Assembly (NCBI RefSeq): GCF_000428745.1
Contig: NZ_KE386795.1
Coordinates: forward strand, 623,614-687,613
DNA: 64,000 nt
Direction: 5' to 3'
Source: Veillonella magna DSM 19857
GTDB taxonomy: Bacteria; Bacillota; Negativicutes; Veillonellales; Veillonellaceae
A model generated the notes under the pieces. The model was not told where the DNA came from. It saw only the letters and a program-made list of their open reading frames with translations, and ran no database searches. The translations under genes were made by a program, and so were the position numbers. Positions 36,168 to 45,107 of the stretch are shown here, one piece after another (within the stretch, counting starts at the first letter, position 1; every line of letters begins with the position of its first letter).

Positions 36168-36280
36168 CGTTATCCTCCATGTCTAAAACTCACCTCAATT
36201 TGTTGCATTATAAACCAAATGGTTGATATTTTCAATCCTGACACAATTACACTTTGTAAATTTTCTATGAACGAAAAAAA

Positions 36281-36302
36281 CACCCTGCATTGCTGCAAGG
36301 TG
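36281..36302 (-). terminator. Intrinsic terminator of the arsenic operon
   Basis: Arms CACCcTGCA and TGCAaGGTG pair with one mismatch, and the minus strand continues with a run of seven T. It begins eight bases after the arsC stop. Confidence 0.85.
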
Positions 36303-36309
36303 CTAATGA

Positions 36310-36711
36310 TTATAAACTATTCTTCAATTTAATAATTCTTTCTTCAATTTCACGGATTACTTTAATAAAATCCATATCATCTTTTCCTGTAGGGTCATCT
36401 AGTCCCCAGTTATCATCAAAAGGTCTGCCGATAAAAGGACATCCAACATTACACCCCATTGAAATTGAGATGTCTACGTCTGGAATATCTGTAATTAACT
36501 TGCTGTGTTGACCATTTGCTTCCATATCAATTCCATAGAGTTCCTTCATTATACGAACAGCATCCTGATTGATTTGTGGCTTTGTTTTTGTCCCGGCAGA
36601 ATAGCTTTCAAACACATCAGATGCTAGATGTTTTCCAAGTGCCTCGGCAATCTGACTTCTACAGGAATTGTGAACACAGATAAATGCTACCTTTTTTCTT
36701 CCATCTATCAT
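36310..36711 (-). CDS. arsC: Arsenate reductase ArsC, low-molecular-weight phosphatase type
   Basis: A 133-aa protein with the P-loop CVHNSCRSQIAEA (residues 12-24) and DVSISMGCNVGCPFIG, whose later cysteines serve in the thioredoxin-type cascade. It reduces As(V) to As(III) for export by Acr3. Its ATG overlaps the acr3 stop (ATGA), so the two are translationally coupled. It is the last gene of the operon. Confidence 0.93.
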   Translation of the reverse strand: MIDGRKKVAFICVHNSCRSQIAEALGKHLASDVFESYSAGTKTKPQINQDAVRIMKELYGIDMEANGQHSKLITDIPDVDISISMGCNVGCPFIGRPFDDNWGLDDPTGKDDMDFIKVIREIEERIIKLKNSL

Positions 36712-37754
36712 TTCTTAAACCATCCTCTTGTACTATTTGCCACCTTTACAAGTGCAAGCATAACCGGAACTTCTGTTAATACACCTACTGTTGTTGCAAG
36801 TGCAGCCGGACTCGTTGTACCAAATAATGCAATAGCTACGGCTACAGCTAACTCAAAGAAGTTTGATGCCCCTATCATTCCTGCCGGTGCTGCTATGTCA
36901 TGTGACATTCCAAATATCTTTGACGTTACATAAGCAATAAAGAAAATAAGCACTGTCTGAACCGTAAGCGGCACTGCTATCAGCACTATGTGCAAAGGAT
37001 TTGATAAGATAACTTCTGTTTGTGAGGCGAATATTAAAACCAAAGTAAGTAGTAAACCAACTGTGGTTGCATTATCAAACTTATGAACAAAAATATTTTC
37101 AAAATACTCTATACCTTTATTTTTAACTACAACTATTCTTGTTAATACACCCCCAACAAGTGGAATCACCACAAAAAGAATTACACTGAAAAACAATGTT
37201 CCGTAGGGTACTGATACATTTGATACTCCAAGTAAAAACTTTACAATTGGCACAAATGCAATCAGTATAATTAAGTCGTTGGTTGCCACCTGTACCACAG
37301 TATATGCAGGATTTCCTTTTGTAAGAGTACTCCATACAAATACCATTGCTGTACATGGCGCTGCTCCAAGAAGCACTGCTCCTGCAAGATACTGCGTAGC
37401 AAGTTCTGGTGCAATAAATCCTTTAAATACTGTAAACAAGAACAATGATGCAATTCCATACATGGTAAATGGTTTTATAAGCCAATTCGTAATCCATGTA
37501 ATGAAAAGCCCTTTAGGATTCTTTCCCACTTGTTTAATACTCTGAAAATCCACTTTAAGCATCATCGGATAAATCATAATCCAGATAAGTATTGCAATCG
37601 GAATCGAAATCCCAGATATTTCAAGATTACCAAGTGCATTTGGTATGGCCGGTAATAACTTACCAATGATTACTCCTACTACCATACATATAAATACCCA
37701 GATTGTCAGATATTTTTGGAAAAAATTAATTCCTTCATTCTTTTTCTCTACCAT
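36708..37754 (-). CDS. acr3: Arsenite efflux transporter Acr3
   Basis: A 348-aa membrane protein of the ACR3/BASS fold with about ten helices. GAAPCTAMVFVWSTLTKGNPAYT contains the conserved Cys that binds As(III), and GASNFFELAVAVAIALFG is typical of helix 9. It expels arsenite across the inner membrane. Codon use is AT-rich and close to Clostridia, pointing to transfer. Confidence 0.94.
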   Translation of the reverse strand: MVEKKNEGINFFQKYLTIWVFICMVVGVIIGKLLPAIPNALGNLEISGISIPIAILIWIMIYPMMLKVDFQSIKQVGKNPKGLFITWITNWLIKPFTMYGIASLFLFTVFKGFIAPELATQYLAGAVLLGAAPCTAMVFVWSTLTKGNPAYTVVQVATNDLIILIAFVPIVKFLLGVSNVSVPYGTLFFSVILFVVIPLVGGVLTRIVVVKNKGIEYFENIFVHKFDNATTVGLLLTLVLIFASQTEVILSNPLHIVLIAVPLTVQTVLIFFIAYVTSKIFGMSHDIAAPAGMIGASNFFELAVAVAIALFGTTSPAALATTVGVLTEVPVMLALVKVANSTRGWFKK

Positions 37755-38146
37755 TAAAACCCCAGCTTTCCAATCAGCTTAATTACTTCAGCGCTCTTTA
37801 ATACTTTACCCATTGACACAACATTCTCATTGACTACAATTGCAGGCATACTCATAACACCATAAGTCATAACTTTTTCCATATCTGTGATATATTCTAC
37901 TTCAATGCCTAACCCTAGTTCTTCAATGGCCTTTTTAACATTTTCATACTGCTCATGACAGCTTTTACACCCAGCACCAAGCACCTTAATGCTTGCAAGC
38001 TTGTTATCTCCACCACAACAGTTTTCTACTTGTTGACCGCCACCGCAACATGATGATGCTTCATAAGTAGCTACTTTTCCATTGCAGGCACAAGCAGGCC
38101 CTACCTTAACTTCTTCTTTTTTCTTTCCTGATCCAAATAATGACAT
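37754..38146 (-). CDS. Cys-rich thioredoxin-like (redox-active disulfide protein 2) protein
   Basis: 130 aa. The C-terminal thioredoxin fold (about 50-130) has the CxxC of KVLGAGCKSCHEQYENV and the cis-Pro VMSMPAIVVN. The N-terminal 50 residues are Cys-rich (ACACNGK, SSCCGGG, ENCCGGDN), an arrangement found in such proteins in arsenic operons and able to bind thiophilic metal. It may supply electrons to ArsC or pass As(III) to a pump. Its last base overlaps the acr3 start. Confidence 0.87.
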   Translation of the reverse strand: MSLFGSGKKKEEVKVGPACACNGKVATYEASSCCGGGQQVENCCGGDNKLASIKVLGAGCKSCHEQYENVKKAIEELGLGIEVEYITDMEKVMTYGVMSMPAIVVNENVVSMGKVLKSAEVIKLIGKLGF

Positions 38147-38161
38147 AATCTTCTCCTTCTG

Positions 38162-39175
38162 TTAAATAAGTAAATATTGAAATGCATTAAACACATAACC
38201 AACAATAATAATTCCTATGGTACAGATTCCAATGAACAGACCTAAGAGTTTTGGTTTGATTGCCTTTTTCAGCATAATCATGGATGGAAGAGACAGTGTG
38301 GTTACTCCCATCATAAATGACAACACAACGCCCAATCTTGCACCTTTAGCAAGCAGTGCTTCTGCAATAGGAATACATCCAAAGATATCTGCATACATCG
38401 GAACCCCCACAATTGTGGCAATAATGACACCAAATGGATTACCAGTGCCAAGAAATCTCACTATAATATCCTCTGGTATCCAGTTGTGAATAAAGGCTCC
38501 TATTCCAACACCAACAAGAATATATGGGAAGACTTTTTTAAATGTTTCAACAACCTGCTCCCACGCATATTTTATTCTGTCTTTAACCGCTAGTTCTTCC
38601 TGTGGAATATCGATTTGCTTTGCATTTCTTATAAATTCTTCTACCTGATTTTCAAGGTGAAGTTTTTCGATAAGTGTTCCTCCTGCAACTGCAATAACTA
38701 AACCTAGTACCACATAAATCACTGCTACTTTTGCTCCAAAGATACTCATCAATAAGACTAACGACCCAAGATCAACCATTGGAGAAGAAATTAAGAAACT
38801 GAATGTAACACCCAATGGCAATCCAGCACTCGTAAATCCAATGAATAGTGGGATGGATGAACAAGAGCAAAACGGTGTAACGGTTCCTAATAATGCAGCT
38901 ATGATGTTTGCACCGATTCCATGAAATCTTCCAAGTATCTTCTTAGTTCTTTCTGGTGGAAAGAAACTCTGGATGTAACTGATGATAAAAATCAGTACAC
39001 AAAGCAAGAAAACAATTTTTATCACATCATAGATAAAAAACTGAACACTGCCTCCAATCTTCCCGGATATATCAAAACCAATAGCGTATAAGAACTTACC
39101 AATCAATGAACTAAGCCATTTCATTCCTAAAATTTGATCTTGTATGAATATCCAAATTGTACTCAAAAATTGCAT
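38162..39175 (-). CDS. arsP: ArsP-type permease (DUF318)
   Basis: A 337-aa membrane protein with about eight helices. TVTPFCSCSSIPLFIGFTSAGLPLG is the signature of ArsP permeases, which export trivalent organoarsenicals; the two cysteines are the presumed ligands. It follows arsR by 88 bases and precedes the thioredoxin-like gene by 15. Some relatives have other substrates, so the arsenical role is inferred mainly from the operon. Confidence 0.88.
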   Translation of the reverse strand: MQFLSTIWIFIQDQILGMKWLSSLIGKFLYAIGFDISGKIGGSVQFFIYDVIKIVFLLCVLIFIISYIQSFFPPERTKKILGRFHGIGANIIAALLGTVTPFCSCSSIPLFIGFTSAGLPLGVTFSFLISSPMVDLGSLVLLMSIFGAKVAVIYVVLGLVIAVAGGTLIEKLHLENQVEEFIRNAKQIDIPQEELAVKDRIKYAWEQVVETFKKVFPYILVGVGIGAFIHNWIPEDIIVRFLGTGNPFGVIIATIVGVPMYADIFGCIPIAEALLAKGARLGVVLSFMMGVTTLSLPSMIMLKKAIKPKLLGLFIGICTIGIIIVGYVFNAFQYLLI

Positions 39176-39263
39176 ATTTAACCTCCTGATAGTTTTATAT
39201 ATTTACACATATCAATGTATGCGTTTAAGAGAAAGGCAATCTTAGATGATTGCCTAAAATATA

Positions 39264-39575
39264 TTATTCGCACTTATCGCAGCTGCATCCACCATCTGAA
39301 TCAGTGGTTTCAAGATAATGAGAAAACATATCCTTAAAACGATTTTTCCCTTCCTCTGAAATTGAGTAGTGCATCCATCGCCCATCTTTTCTAGAATCGA
39401 CAAGTCCACAGTCGCAAAGCAATTTCATATGATGAGAAAGAGTCGATTGGGTAATGGATAACTCTTCAAGTATAACGCAGGCACATTTTTCGCCATGATG
39501 CAGACATTCCAAAATACGAAGTCTGTTTTCATCTGCCAATGCCTTAATCATACGAACATCTTCTTTATAACTCAT
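39264..39575 (-). CDS. arsR: ArsR-family repressor
   Basis: A 103-aa winged-helix repressor: KALADENRLRILECLHHGEKCACVILEELSITQSTLSHHMKLLCDCGLV (in part). The CACVILEEL motif carries a Cys pair typical of As(III)-sensing ArsR, and the C-terminus is Cys-rich (GGCSCDKCE). ATG 39575 follows AAGGAG; the longer reading to 39635 would cover the promoter. As(III) binding would release it from its own promoter. Confidence 0.92.
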   Translation of the reverse strand: MSYKEDVRMIKALADENRLRILECLHHGEKCACVILEELSITQSTLSHHMKLLCDCGLVDSRKDGRWMHYSISEEGKNRFKDMFSHYLETTDSDGGCSCDKCE

Positions 39576-39606
39576 AGTATCCACTCCTTCCTGTAAATCT
39601 ACACTT

Positions 39607-39646
39607 ATTCTATTAGATGCATTCATACTTGTCAATATATCGAACT
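39607..39646 (-). promoter_or_regulatory. Promoter and candidate ArsR operator
   Basis: On the minus strand TTGACA (39630-39635) and TAGAAT (39607-39612) are 17 bases apart, a near-consensus promoter. A dyad TCGATATATTGA overlaps the -35, a usual place for the ArsR operator. Confidence 0.75.
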
Positions 39647-39692
39647 ATTTTTAAATGTACCTTTTTTTCTGTGAATACACCACTCTTTATAG

Positions 39693-40377
39693 CTATATTT
39701 CTATTACAGAAATGATTTGATTTGCCGGAATTGTTACATCATCTTTTATATATAAGGTTGTCATGCCCAAATCATCATGTGCTCTATCAATAACATGTGA
39801 TAACATCCATTTTTTTAGTTTCATCTCATCATCAAGCTCATCCCAGTCTTCATAAGGAGGGTCTCTATATTCATCAAGTTCAAAATTGAATCTATGAACT
39901 TGGTCAACAGTCACAAAGAAGTCGACTCTATAGCTCTTAGCTTTACTTCTCCAGAAACTTTCAACTTTTTGTGCTTGAGGAAATACTTCTCCGAGCGTCA
40001 TTAGGAATTCAGGTCTTTCATGAATGTTTGTACCGTAATTGTATACATTATCATTAGCCATGAATCCATTAACACAAAAATCATAATAAACTCGATGAGC
40101 AACACGGTCTAATTTTTCATCTAGCCCTGTCAAGAAATGATGGTTTCTGTATTTTTCATAATCGATGTCATAACTATTCCCTTTACAGCTTATTTGGAAT
40201 GTCAAATGTGACACCTGCCCTTTCAAGTAGCTTCTTTAAGGTAGTCTCTTCAGAAAGTACAGCTTGTAAGTTCATTGATCCTTTTTCTTTTATTTCACGA
40301 TACCCATCGAGTGAACCCACAACATGAAATGCCATAAGTCTCAATCCGGAAATATAGACAACATCTAAATCACTCAC
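39693..40377 (-). pseudogene. Hypothetical gene, 5'-truncated and frameshifted
   Basis: Two overlapping frames appear to be one gene. The first (40183-40377) reads LRLMAFHVVGSLDGYREIKEKGSM and LKKLLERAGVTFDI and stops; the second continues SYDIDYEKYRNHHFLTGLD ... to 39693. Inserting one base near 40186 joins them smoothly. A TGA sits directly before the first GTG, so the 5' part is missing. The product is not recognised. The break lies at the island's right edge. Confidence 0.55.
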
Positions 40378-40557
40378 TCAAATTGAGTTCGCACCCTAGA
40401 TAACATCTATCCTAGTGCCACAACCCACGACATCTAATCCACAGCCTAAACCCTATGACCGTTTTTACAGTAGATATGTTTCAATATAAGAATTACGGAC
40501 TTTCATGAGCTACCTACTAATCTCAAAAAAGCCCGTAAATACGCTACTTTTCGCTAT

Positions 40558-41952
40558 TTATTTCTCTTTCCTAGACATCAAACATACCGCCTCCACATGC
40601 GCAGTCATCGGAAACATATCCACCGGTTGCACTGCTTCCAACCGATAGCCTTTTTCTTTCAGAATAGCAATATCCCTTGCCATTGAGGCAGGATTGCAGG
40701 ACACGTACACGATGCGCTTCGGTGCCATCGCCGCTGCTGCGTACAGCACCGGCTCTTTACAGCCGGCACGGATAGGATCAAAGACAATAACATCCGGTCG
40801 CACACCGTCCTTGTAGAGAGTAGGCATAGCCTCTGCTGCATCGGCTACCATAAACGTTGCATTGGTAAAGCCATTGCGTTTTGCATTCGCCCGTGCATCA
40901 ATAATGGCCGGTTCCACAATTTCAATCCCAATGACTTCCTTTGCCTGCCGTGCCAAGCACAATGAAATCGTGCCGGTACCGCAATAAGCGTCAATAACGG
41001 TTTCTTCACCGGTAAGCGCCGCAAATCGCAACGCTTCATCGTATAACACTTCGGTCTGTCGCGGATTGACTTGGAAAAAGGAATGTGCCGACAAGCGGAA
41101 ATCTAATTCTTCAATACTATCGTTGATATATTCGTTTCCCCAAAGCAATGTATTCTTGCGCCCCATGATAACATTGGTTTTCTTTGGATTGTAATTTAAA
41201 ACGATGGATTTTAGTTTTGGAAAAGCCTCCGTCAAACGAGTGACCCAAGTATCCTGCTTCGGCAACTGTTTTGTGGCTGCCACAATAATGAGCATCCACT
41301 CTTCATTCTCTTTACCTTCGTTGGCAACACGACCGATGATGTGGCGTACTACGCCCGTTTCACGCACTTCATCATACGGCGCAATGCCAGTGTCCTTCAT
41401 AATGGAATAGCATACCTTCGCCATTTCATTATTCACTTCCGATTGGATATGACAATCTACATATGTTACGATATCGTGCGATCCGCGTGCGTAAAATCCC
41501 ATGGCCAGCTCACCGTTAGAACTCCCTACGGGCATTTGCATCTTATTGCGATACTGCCACGGATTCGCCGGTCCCAAGGCCGGCCGCACCAAATTCGGAT
41601 CATCGCCGGCAATGCGTTCGATGACATCCTTTACCTTTTGTGTTTTCAATGCTAACTGCTCTTCATAACTTACATGCTGCAGCTGACAGCCTCCGCAAGT
41701 ACCGTACACCGAGCACCGTGGCTCAATGCGATGCGGCGAAGCCACCTCAATCGTTTCAATCGTTGCCGTAGCATAATTTTTCTTCACCACATCTACCTTA
41801 GCCTGTACTGTTTCGCCGGGTAACGCAAAGGGAACGAATACGGTAAAGCCTTCAACGCAACCAATGCCCTCGCCGTTGCTTCCCATGCCGTGAATCGGCA
41901 CCGTATACGTCTGACCCTTTGCGACAGGTACAGCCAGTTTTCGTTTCCCCAT
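40558..41952 (-). CDS. rlmD: 23S rRNA (uracil-5-)-methyltransferase, RlmD/RumA type
   Basis: 464 aa. An N-terminal TRAM domain (residues 12-70, GIGCVEGFTVFVPFALPGETV) is followed by the iron-sulfur motif CSVYGTCGGCQLQH, then the SAM-binding VIDAYCGTGTISLCLA and the catalytic VSCNPASMARDI. It methylates C5 of a uridine in 23S rRNA; whether U747, U1939 or both cannot be told. It ends the host-like sequence to the right of the island. Confidence 0.93.
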   Translation of the reverse strand: MGKRKLAVPVAKGQTYTVPIHGMGSNGEGIGCVEGFTVFVPFALPGETVQAKVDVVKKNYATATIETIEVASPHRIEPRCSVYGTCGGCQLQHVSYEEQLALKTQKVKDVIERIAGDDPNLVRPALGPANPWQYRNKMQMPVGSSNGELAMGFYARGSHDIVTYVDCHIQSEVNNEMAKVCYSIMKDTGIAPYDEVRETGVVRHIIGRVANEGKENEEWMLIIVAATKQLPKQDTWVTRLTEAFPKLKSIVLNYNPKKTNVIMGRKNTLLWGNEYINDSIEELDFRLSAHSFFQVNPRQTEVLYDEALRFAALTGEETVIDAYCGTGTISLCLARQAKEVIGIEIVEPAIIDARANAKRNGFTNATFMVADAAEAMPTLYKDGVRPDVIVFDPIRAGCKEPVLYAAAAMAPKRIVYVSCNPASMARDIAILKEKGYRLEAVQPVDMFPMTAHVEAVCLMSRKEK

Positions 41953-42021
41953 AGTTTATGTCATCCTTTCCTATCTCTACTTGGTAATTAATAATTAATA
42001 ATTTATTTTCTGCTCAACACC

Positions 42022-43956
42022 TTATAACTGATTGCCTCGCAATACGCGCCATAAGCTAATATCCCGATATGCACTTACTATTGCCTTATAGGAATCCGGC
42101 ATATCCCGTTGCTTATCATACAATCCCGTGCGGTCAATCCATAACCGATGATTGAAAGCAAACGGCATCGGATCGAATAGACTGGGCAGTAAGCTTTCAT
42201 AGGTTTGCCCCTTGCGACCTACCAACTCGGCCAAGGTAGGAATAATCTGGATCGCCGTGCCGTAACTGTCTGGCGCCAACCATTCCTTTTTAATCCCTTG
42301 TCCGTAGAAAATAGCCGGAATACCGGACTGTGTTTTTATATCTACCTCTTTAGCAAACGTAAATCGTTCCGCATGGTCACCGGTAATGACAAACAAAGCA
42401 TTCGCATCAATGCCCTCTACGGCTTTAACGAAAACGCCCATAGTATGATCCGCATACCACATATGTCCCATCTCGCGCATCGTGTCACGGGTTCGTTCGA
42501 TAGTATCCGTATCGTTAAGCTTTACCTTCAACGGATTAAAACCGGCTTCCCCTAAATCAATGCTATACGGCGGATGATTGCTGATCGTCAAAACAAAATG
42601 AAATACCTTTTCGCCCGGATGTGCCTTCATATACTCCAAGATACCATCAAACAGTGACTTATCCGGTACGCCCCATGCGTTGCTCCCCTGTTGCGGTAAC
42701 GAGGCGGCATCATAAAATTCATCGAAGCCCTGGGCCAAACTGAACTGACGTACATCTTGCCAAGTACCAAAACCACCGTACCAAAATACTGTTTTATACC
42801 CTAAAGACTTCATCACATTGGCAATGCCCGTTCCGTACAAATGACGATAACTTTCCTTTTCGTAGTTAGGATACATACCGATGTCTACTAGCCCGGTAAG
42901 AAATCCATTAACAGCCGGCATAGTCCCCGTTCCCTGTGCTAACATAACATCCGTATACATACTATTGGGAGATGCTATTAGAGCTCTACCTTGTTCTACC
43001 AGATACTCACCCGGATGATTATATTTTTCTGTAAATGGCCACAACGCATAACTTTCTCCCAATACCATAACCACTGTATTCGGTTGTTTTGCTAGCCTAG
43101 TTTCTTTAATGGTATGAGAAAATGCCGCATCAATTGTTGAGGCCTTCGCGTCCCCCCCTAGAAGACTAATTTTTTGTTTAAGCTCTTCTCGCGAAAAGAG
43201 AATTTTCATAGCATTTTGCCGTCTACGTTCTATGCTGTACACTCGATATAAGGCTTGTGCATCATCTAAGATCGCCTCATTCAATAGGTTAGAAGGTAGA
43301 CGAGCTGCATTTTCCCAGTTGACGGATTTTTCGTAATTCAGCGCCCCGCCAAATCGACACAACACGGCAACGACGCTGATAACAACGGCCAAAATCAGAC
43401 TCTTTTTACACAAATCCTTCCGATCTTTATACCGATATATTTTAGTCGTATTATTGACGAACTTAACACAGCACCACGTAATCCCGAGCCCTACAAGAAT
43501 TGCCAACGGCAACTTCCATAACAAACCGTACTCATGAATACCTGTCATCAAAATAGCATACCAGTCATCCTTCATACCATTAATGAGCATCATGTTAAAG
43601 CCGGAGTTAAAAATTTCATAATAGGATAGACGCACAAAAAATAAAATCGTAAACACCATAGACGCCGCCATGTATATCCAGTGACGAATGCGCACGCCCG
43701 GCCAGTTGCGATACAACGTCTCCGGTACTGTAGCTCCAATGAAACCGGCGAGCACAATAATTCCCACCGTTTTCAAGCTCAAGCGGAACCCATACCACAG
43801 CGTTAACCACCAATCGGAATTCGTTGTCCCATCCGGTAACTGACTGCTAAACCACCAAATAAACAAAAACCGAAAAAAGGTAAACAGCATGGAAAACCAA
43901 ATGAACCCCTTCAAGTCCAGCTGTAACCCTGTTGTAAATCGATAATAGCGATTCAT
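42022..43956 (-). CDS. LtaS-like sulfatase-fold membrane enzyme
   Basis: A 644-aa protein with five N-terminal helices (to about residue 215) and an external sulfatase-type domain. The metal and nucleophile motifs are VVMVLGESYALWPF (Glu), AQGTGTMPAVNGFLTG (catalytic Thr) and FVITGDHAERF (Asp-His). LtaS enzymes polymerise glycerol phosphate; diderm Negativicutes are not known for lipoteichoic acid, so it may put phosphoglycerol or phosphoethanolamine on another envelope glycan. ATG 43956 has AGGAGG upstream. It is divergent from pstS. Confidence 0.87.
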   Translation of the reverse strand: MNRYYRFTTGLQLDLKGFIWFSMLFTFFRFLFIWWFSSQLPDGTTNSDWWLTLWYGFRLSLKTVGIIVLAGFIGATVPETLYRNWPGVRIRHWIYMAASMVFTILFFVRLSYYEIFNSGFNMMLINGMKDDWYAILMTGIHEYGLLWKLPLAILVGLGITWCCVKFVNNTTKIYRYKDRKDLCKKSLILAVVISVVAVLCRFGGALNYEKSVNWENAARLPSNLLNEAILDDAQALYRVYSIERRRQNAMKILFSREELKQKISLLGGDAKASTIDAAFSHTIKETRLAKQPNTVVMVLGESYALWPFTEKYNHPGEYLVEQGRALIASPNSMYTDVMLAQGTGTMPAVNGFLTGLVDIGMYPNYEKESYRHLYGTGIANVMKSLGYKTVFWYGGFGTWQDVRQFSLAQGFDEFYDAASLPQQGSNAWGVPDKSLFDGILEYMKAHPGEKVFHFVLTISNHPPYSIDLGEAGFNPLKVKLNDTDTIERTRDTMREMGHMWYADHTMGVFVKAVEGIDANALFVITGDHAERFTFAKEVDIKTQSGIPAIFYGQGIKKEWLAPDSYGTAIQIIPTLAELVGRKGQTYESLLPSLFDPMPFAFNHRLWIDRTGLYDKQRDMPDSYKAIVSAYRDISLWRVLRGNQL

Positions 43957-44032
43957 GAATCCTCCTAACAATATCTATCCAGTCTACTACGTATCTATCC
44001 TGCACACTCTACATGTATATTCTACCCTATAT

Positions 44033-44046
44033 GATAGCATGCTATC
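44033..44046. promoter_or_regulatory. 14-bp perfect palindrome between the LtaS-like gene and pstS
   Basis: GATAGCATGCTATC is self-complementary and sits in the divergent intergenic space, about 35 bases before the Pho box. A minus-strand TAGAAT, a possible -10 for the LtaS-like gene, lies next to it, so it could be an operator. Confidence 0.35.
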
Positions 44047-44080
44047 CCTTGTAAATAAAATAGCAGTTACCACCATATAT

Positions 44081-44134
44081 TTTACAAACATTTTACAAAC
44101 CTCTGTGCTGTTCTTTACAAACCTTCGTTATACT
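44081..44134 (+). promoter_or_regulatory. Pho box and promoter of the pst operon
   Basis: TTTACAAAC occurs at 44081, 44092 and 44114, that is at phases 0, 11 and 33 of an 11-bp register, as expected for tandem PhoP/PhoB sites. TATACT (44129-44134) is the -10, and no normal -35 is present, which fits an activator-dependent promoter. The regulator would be the PhoP encoded in the same operon. Confidence 0.8.
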
Positions 44135-44185
44135 AAGGGCAACAACAAATTCGTAAGATACTTGCATACAGAGGAGGATTCACAA

Positions 44186-45082
44186 ATGCAAACAACATCC
44201 GGTCTTTGGAAAACTATGAAACGTGTAGGTCTTGCCGCCATGACAGGCGTTATACTTTTCGGCCTCGTAGGCTGCGGAGGCGAAACCGCATCCGGCGGCG
44301 CAGGTAAAGTAAGCGGTACCGTTACAGCCGCAGGCTCTTCCGCACTACTGCCACTGGTAAAGGATGCAGCCGCAGAGTTTAAGAAGACCCATCCCGATGT
44401 ATCTATTACCCTTAACGGCGGTGGCTCCGGGCTCGGACTCAAACAAGTCTCCGACGGTACCGTCATGATTGGTAACTCCGATGTAGCTGCCGAAACAAAA
44501 TTGCCTGCGGATAAAGCCAAATCCCTCGTCGATCACAAGGTAGCTGTCGTTACCGTTGCTCCCGTTGTAAATAAAGCCATCGGCGATACCGTTCCCGGTT
44601 TGACGCGGGATCAACTCATCGGCATCTTCACCGGTAACATTACAAACTGGAAAGAGGTCGGCGGTCCGGACAAAACCATCGTTCTCGTAACACGTCCGGC
44701 TTCCTCCGGTACACGCGCACTCTTTCGTGAATTTGCACTAAACAACCAAGAGGAAGCCTCCAACAAATCATTGGAAACCGATGACTCCGGTACCTTGCTC
44801 CACAGCATCGCTTCCACCGAAGGCGCTATCGGTTACGTAGCCTTACCCTACCTGAAAAATGCAAACAATGTAACCGCTCTTGCCATTGACGGCGTAGCAC
44901 CTACCTTGGAAAACACCTATAACCGCAGCTATCCTGTATGGGGTTACGAGCACATGTACACCAAAGGTGAAGCCGATGGTGCCGTCAAAGCCTTCCTCAC
45001 CTTCATCATGTCCGATGAATTCGGCAAACACATCGAAGACATGGGCTACGGTGTAGCGTCCAAGATAAAAGAAGCAAAGTAA
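44186..45082 (+). CDS. pstS: Phosphate-binding lipoprotein PstS
   Basis: A 298-aa type II periplasmic binding protein. A lipobox FGLVGC places it on a membrane. Phosphate-site motifs are TAAGSSALLPLV, TLNGGGSGLGLKQV, and RPASSGTRALFREF. GGAGG lies before the ATG at 44186; the longer upstream reading covers the Pho box. It is the first gene of the pst operon. Confidence 0.95.
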   Translation: MQTTSGLWKTMKRVGLAAMTGVILFGLVGCGGETASGGAGKVSGTVTAAGSSALLPLVKDAAAEFKKTHPDVSITLNGGGSGLGLKQVSDGTVMIGNSDVAAETKLPADKAKSLVDHKVAVVTVAPVVNKAIGDTVPGLTRDQLIGIFTGNITNWKEVGGPDKTIVLVTRPASSGTRALFREFALNNQEEASNKSLETDDSGTLLHSIASTEGAIGYVALPYLKNANNVTALAIDGVAPTLENTYNRSYPVWGYEHMYTKGEADGAVKAFLTFIMSDEFGKHIEDMGYGVASKIKEAK

Positions 45083-45107
45083 TTATCGTTAACTAAGGAG
45101 CATACCT

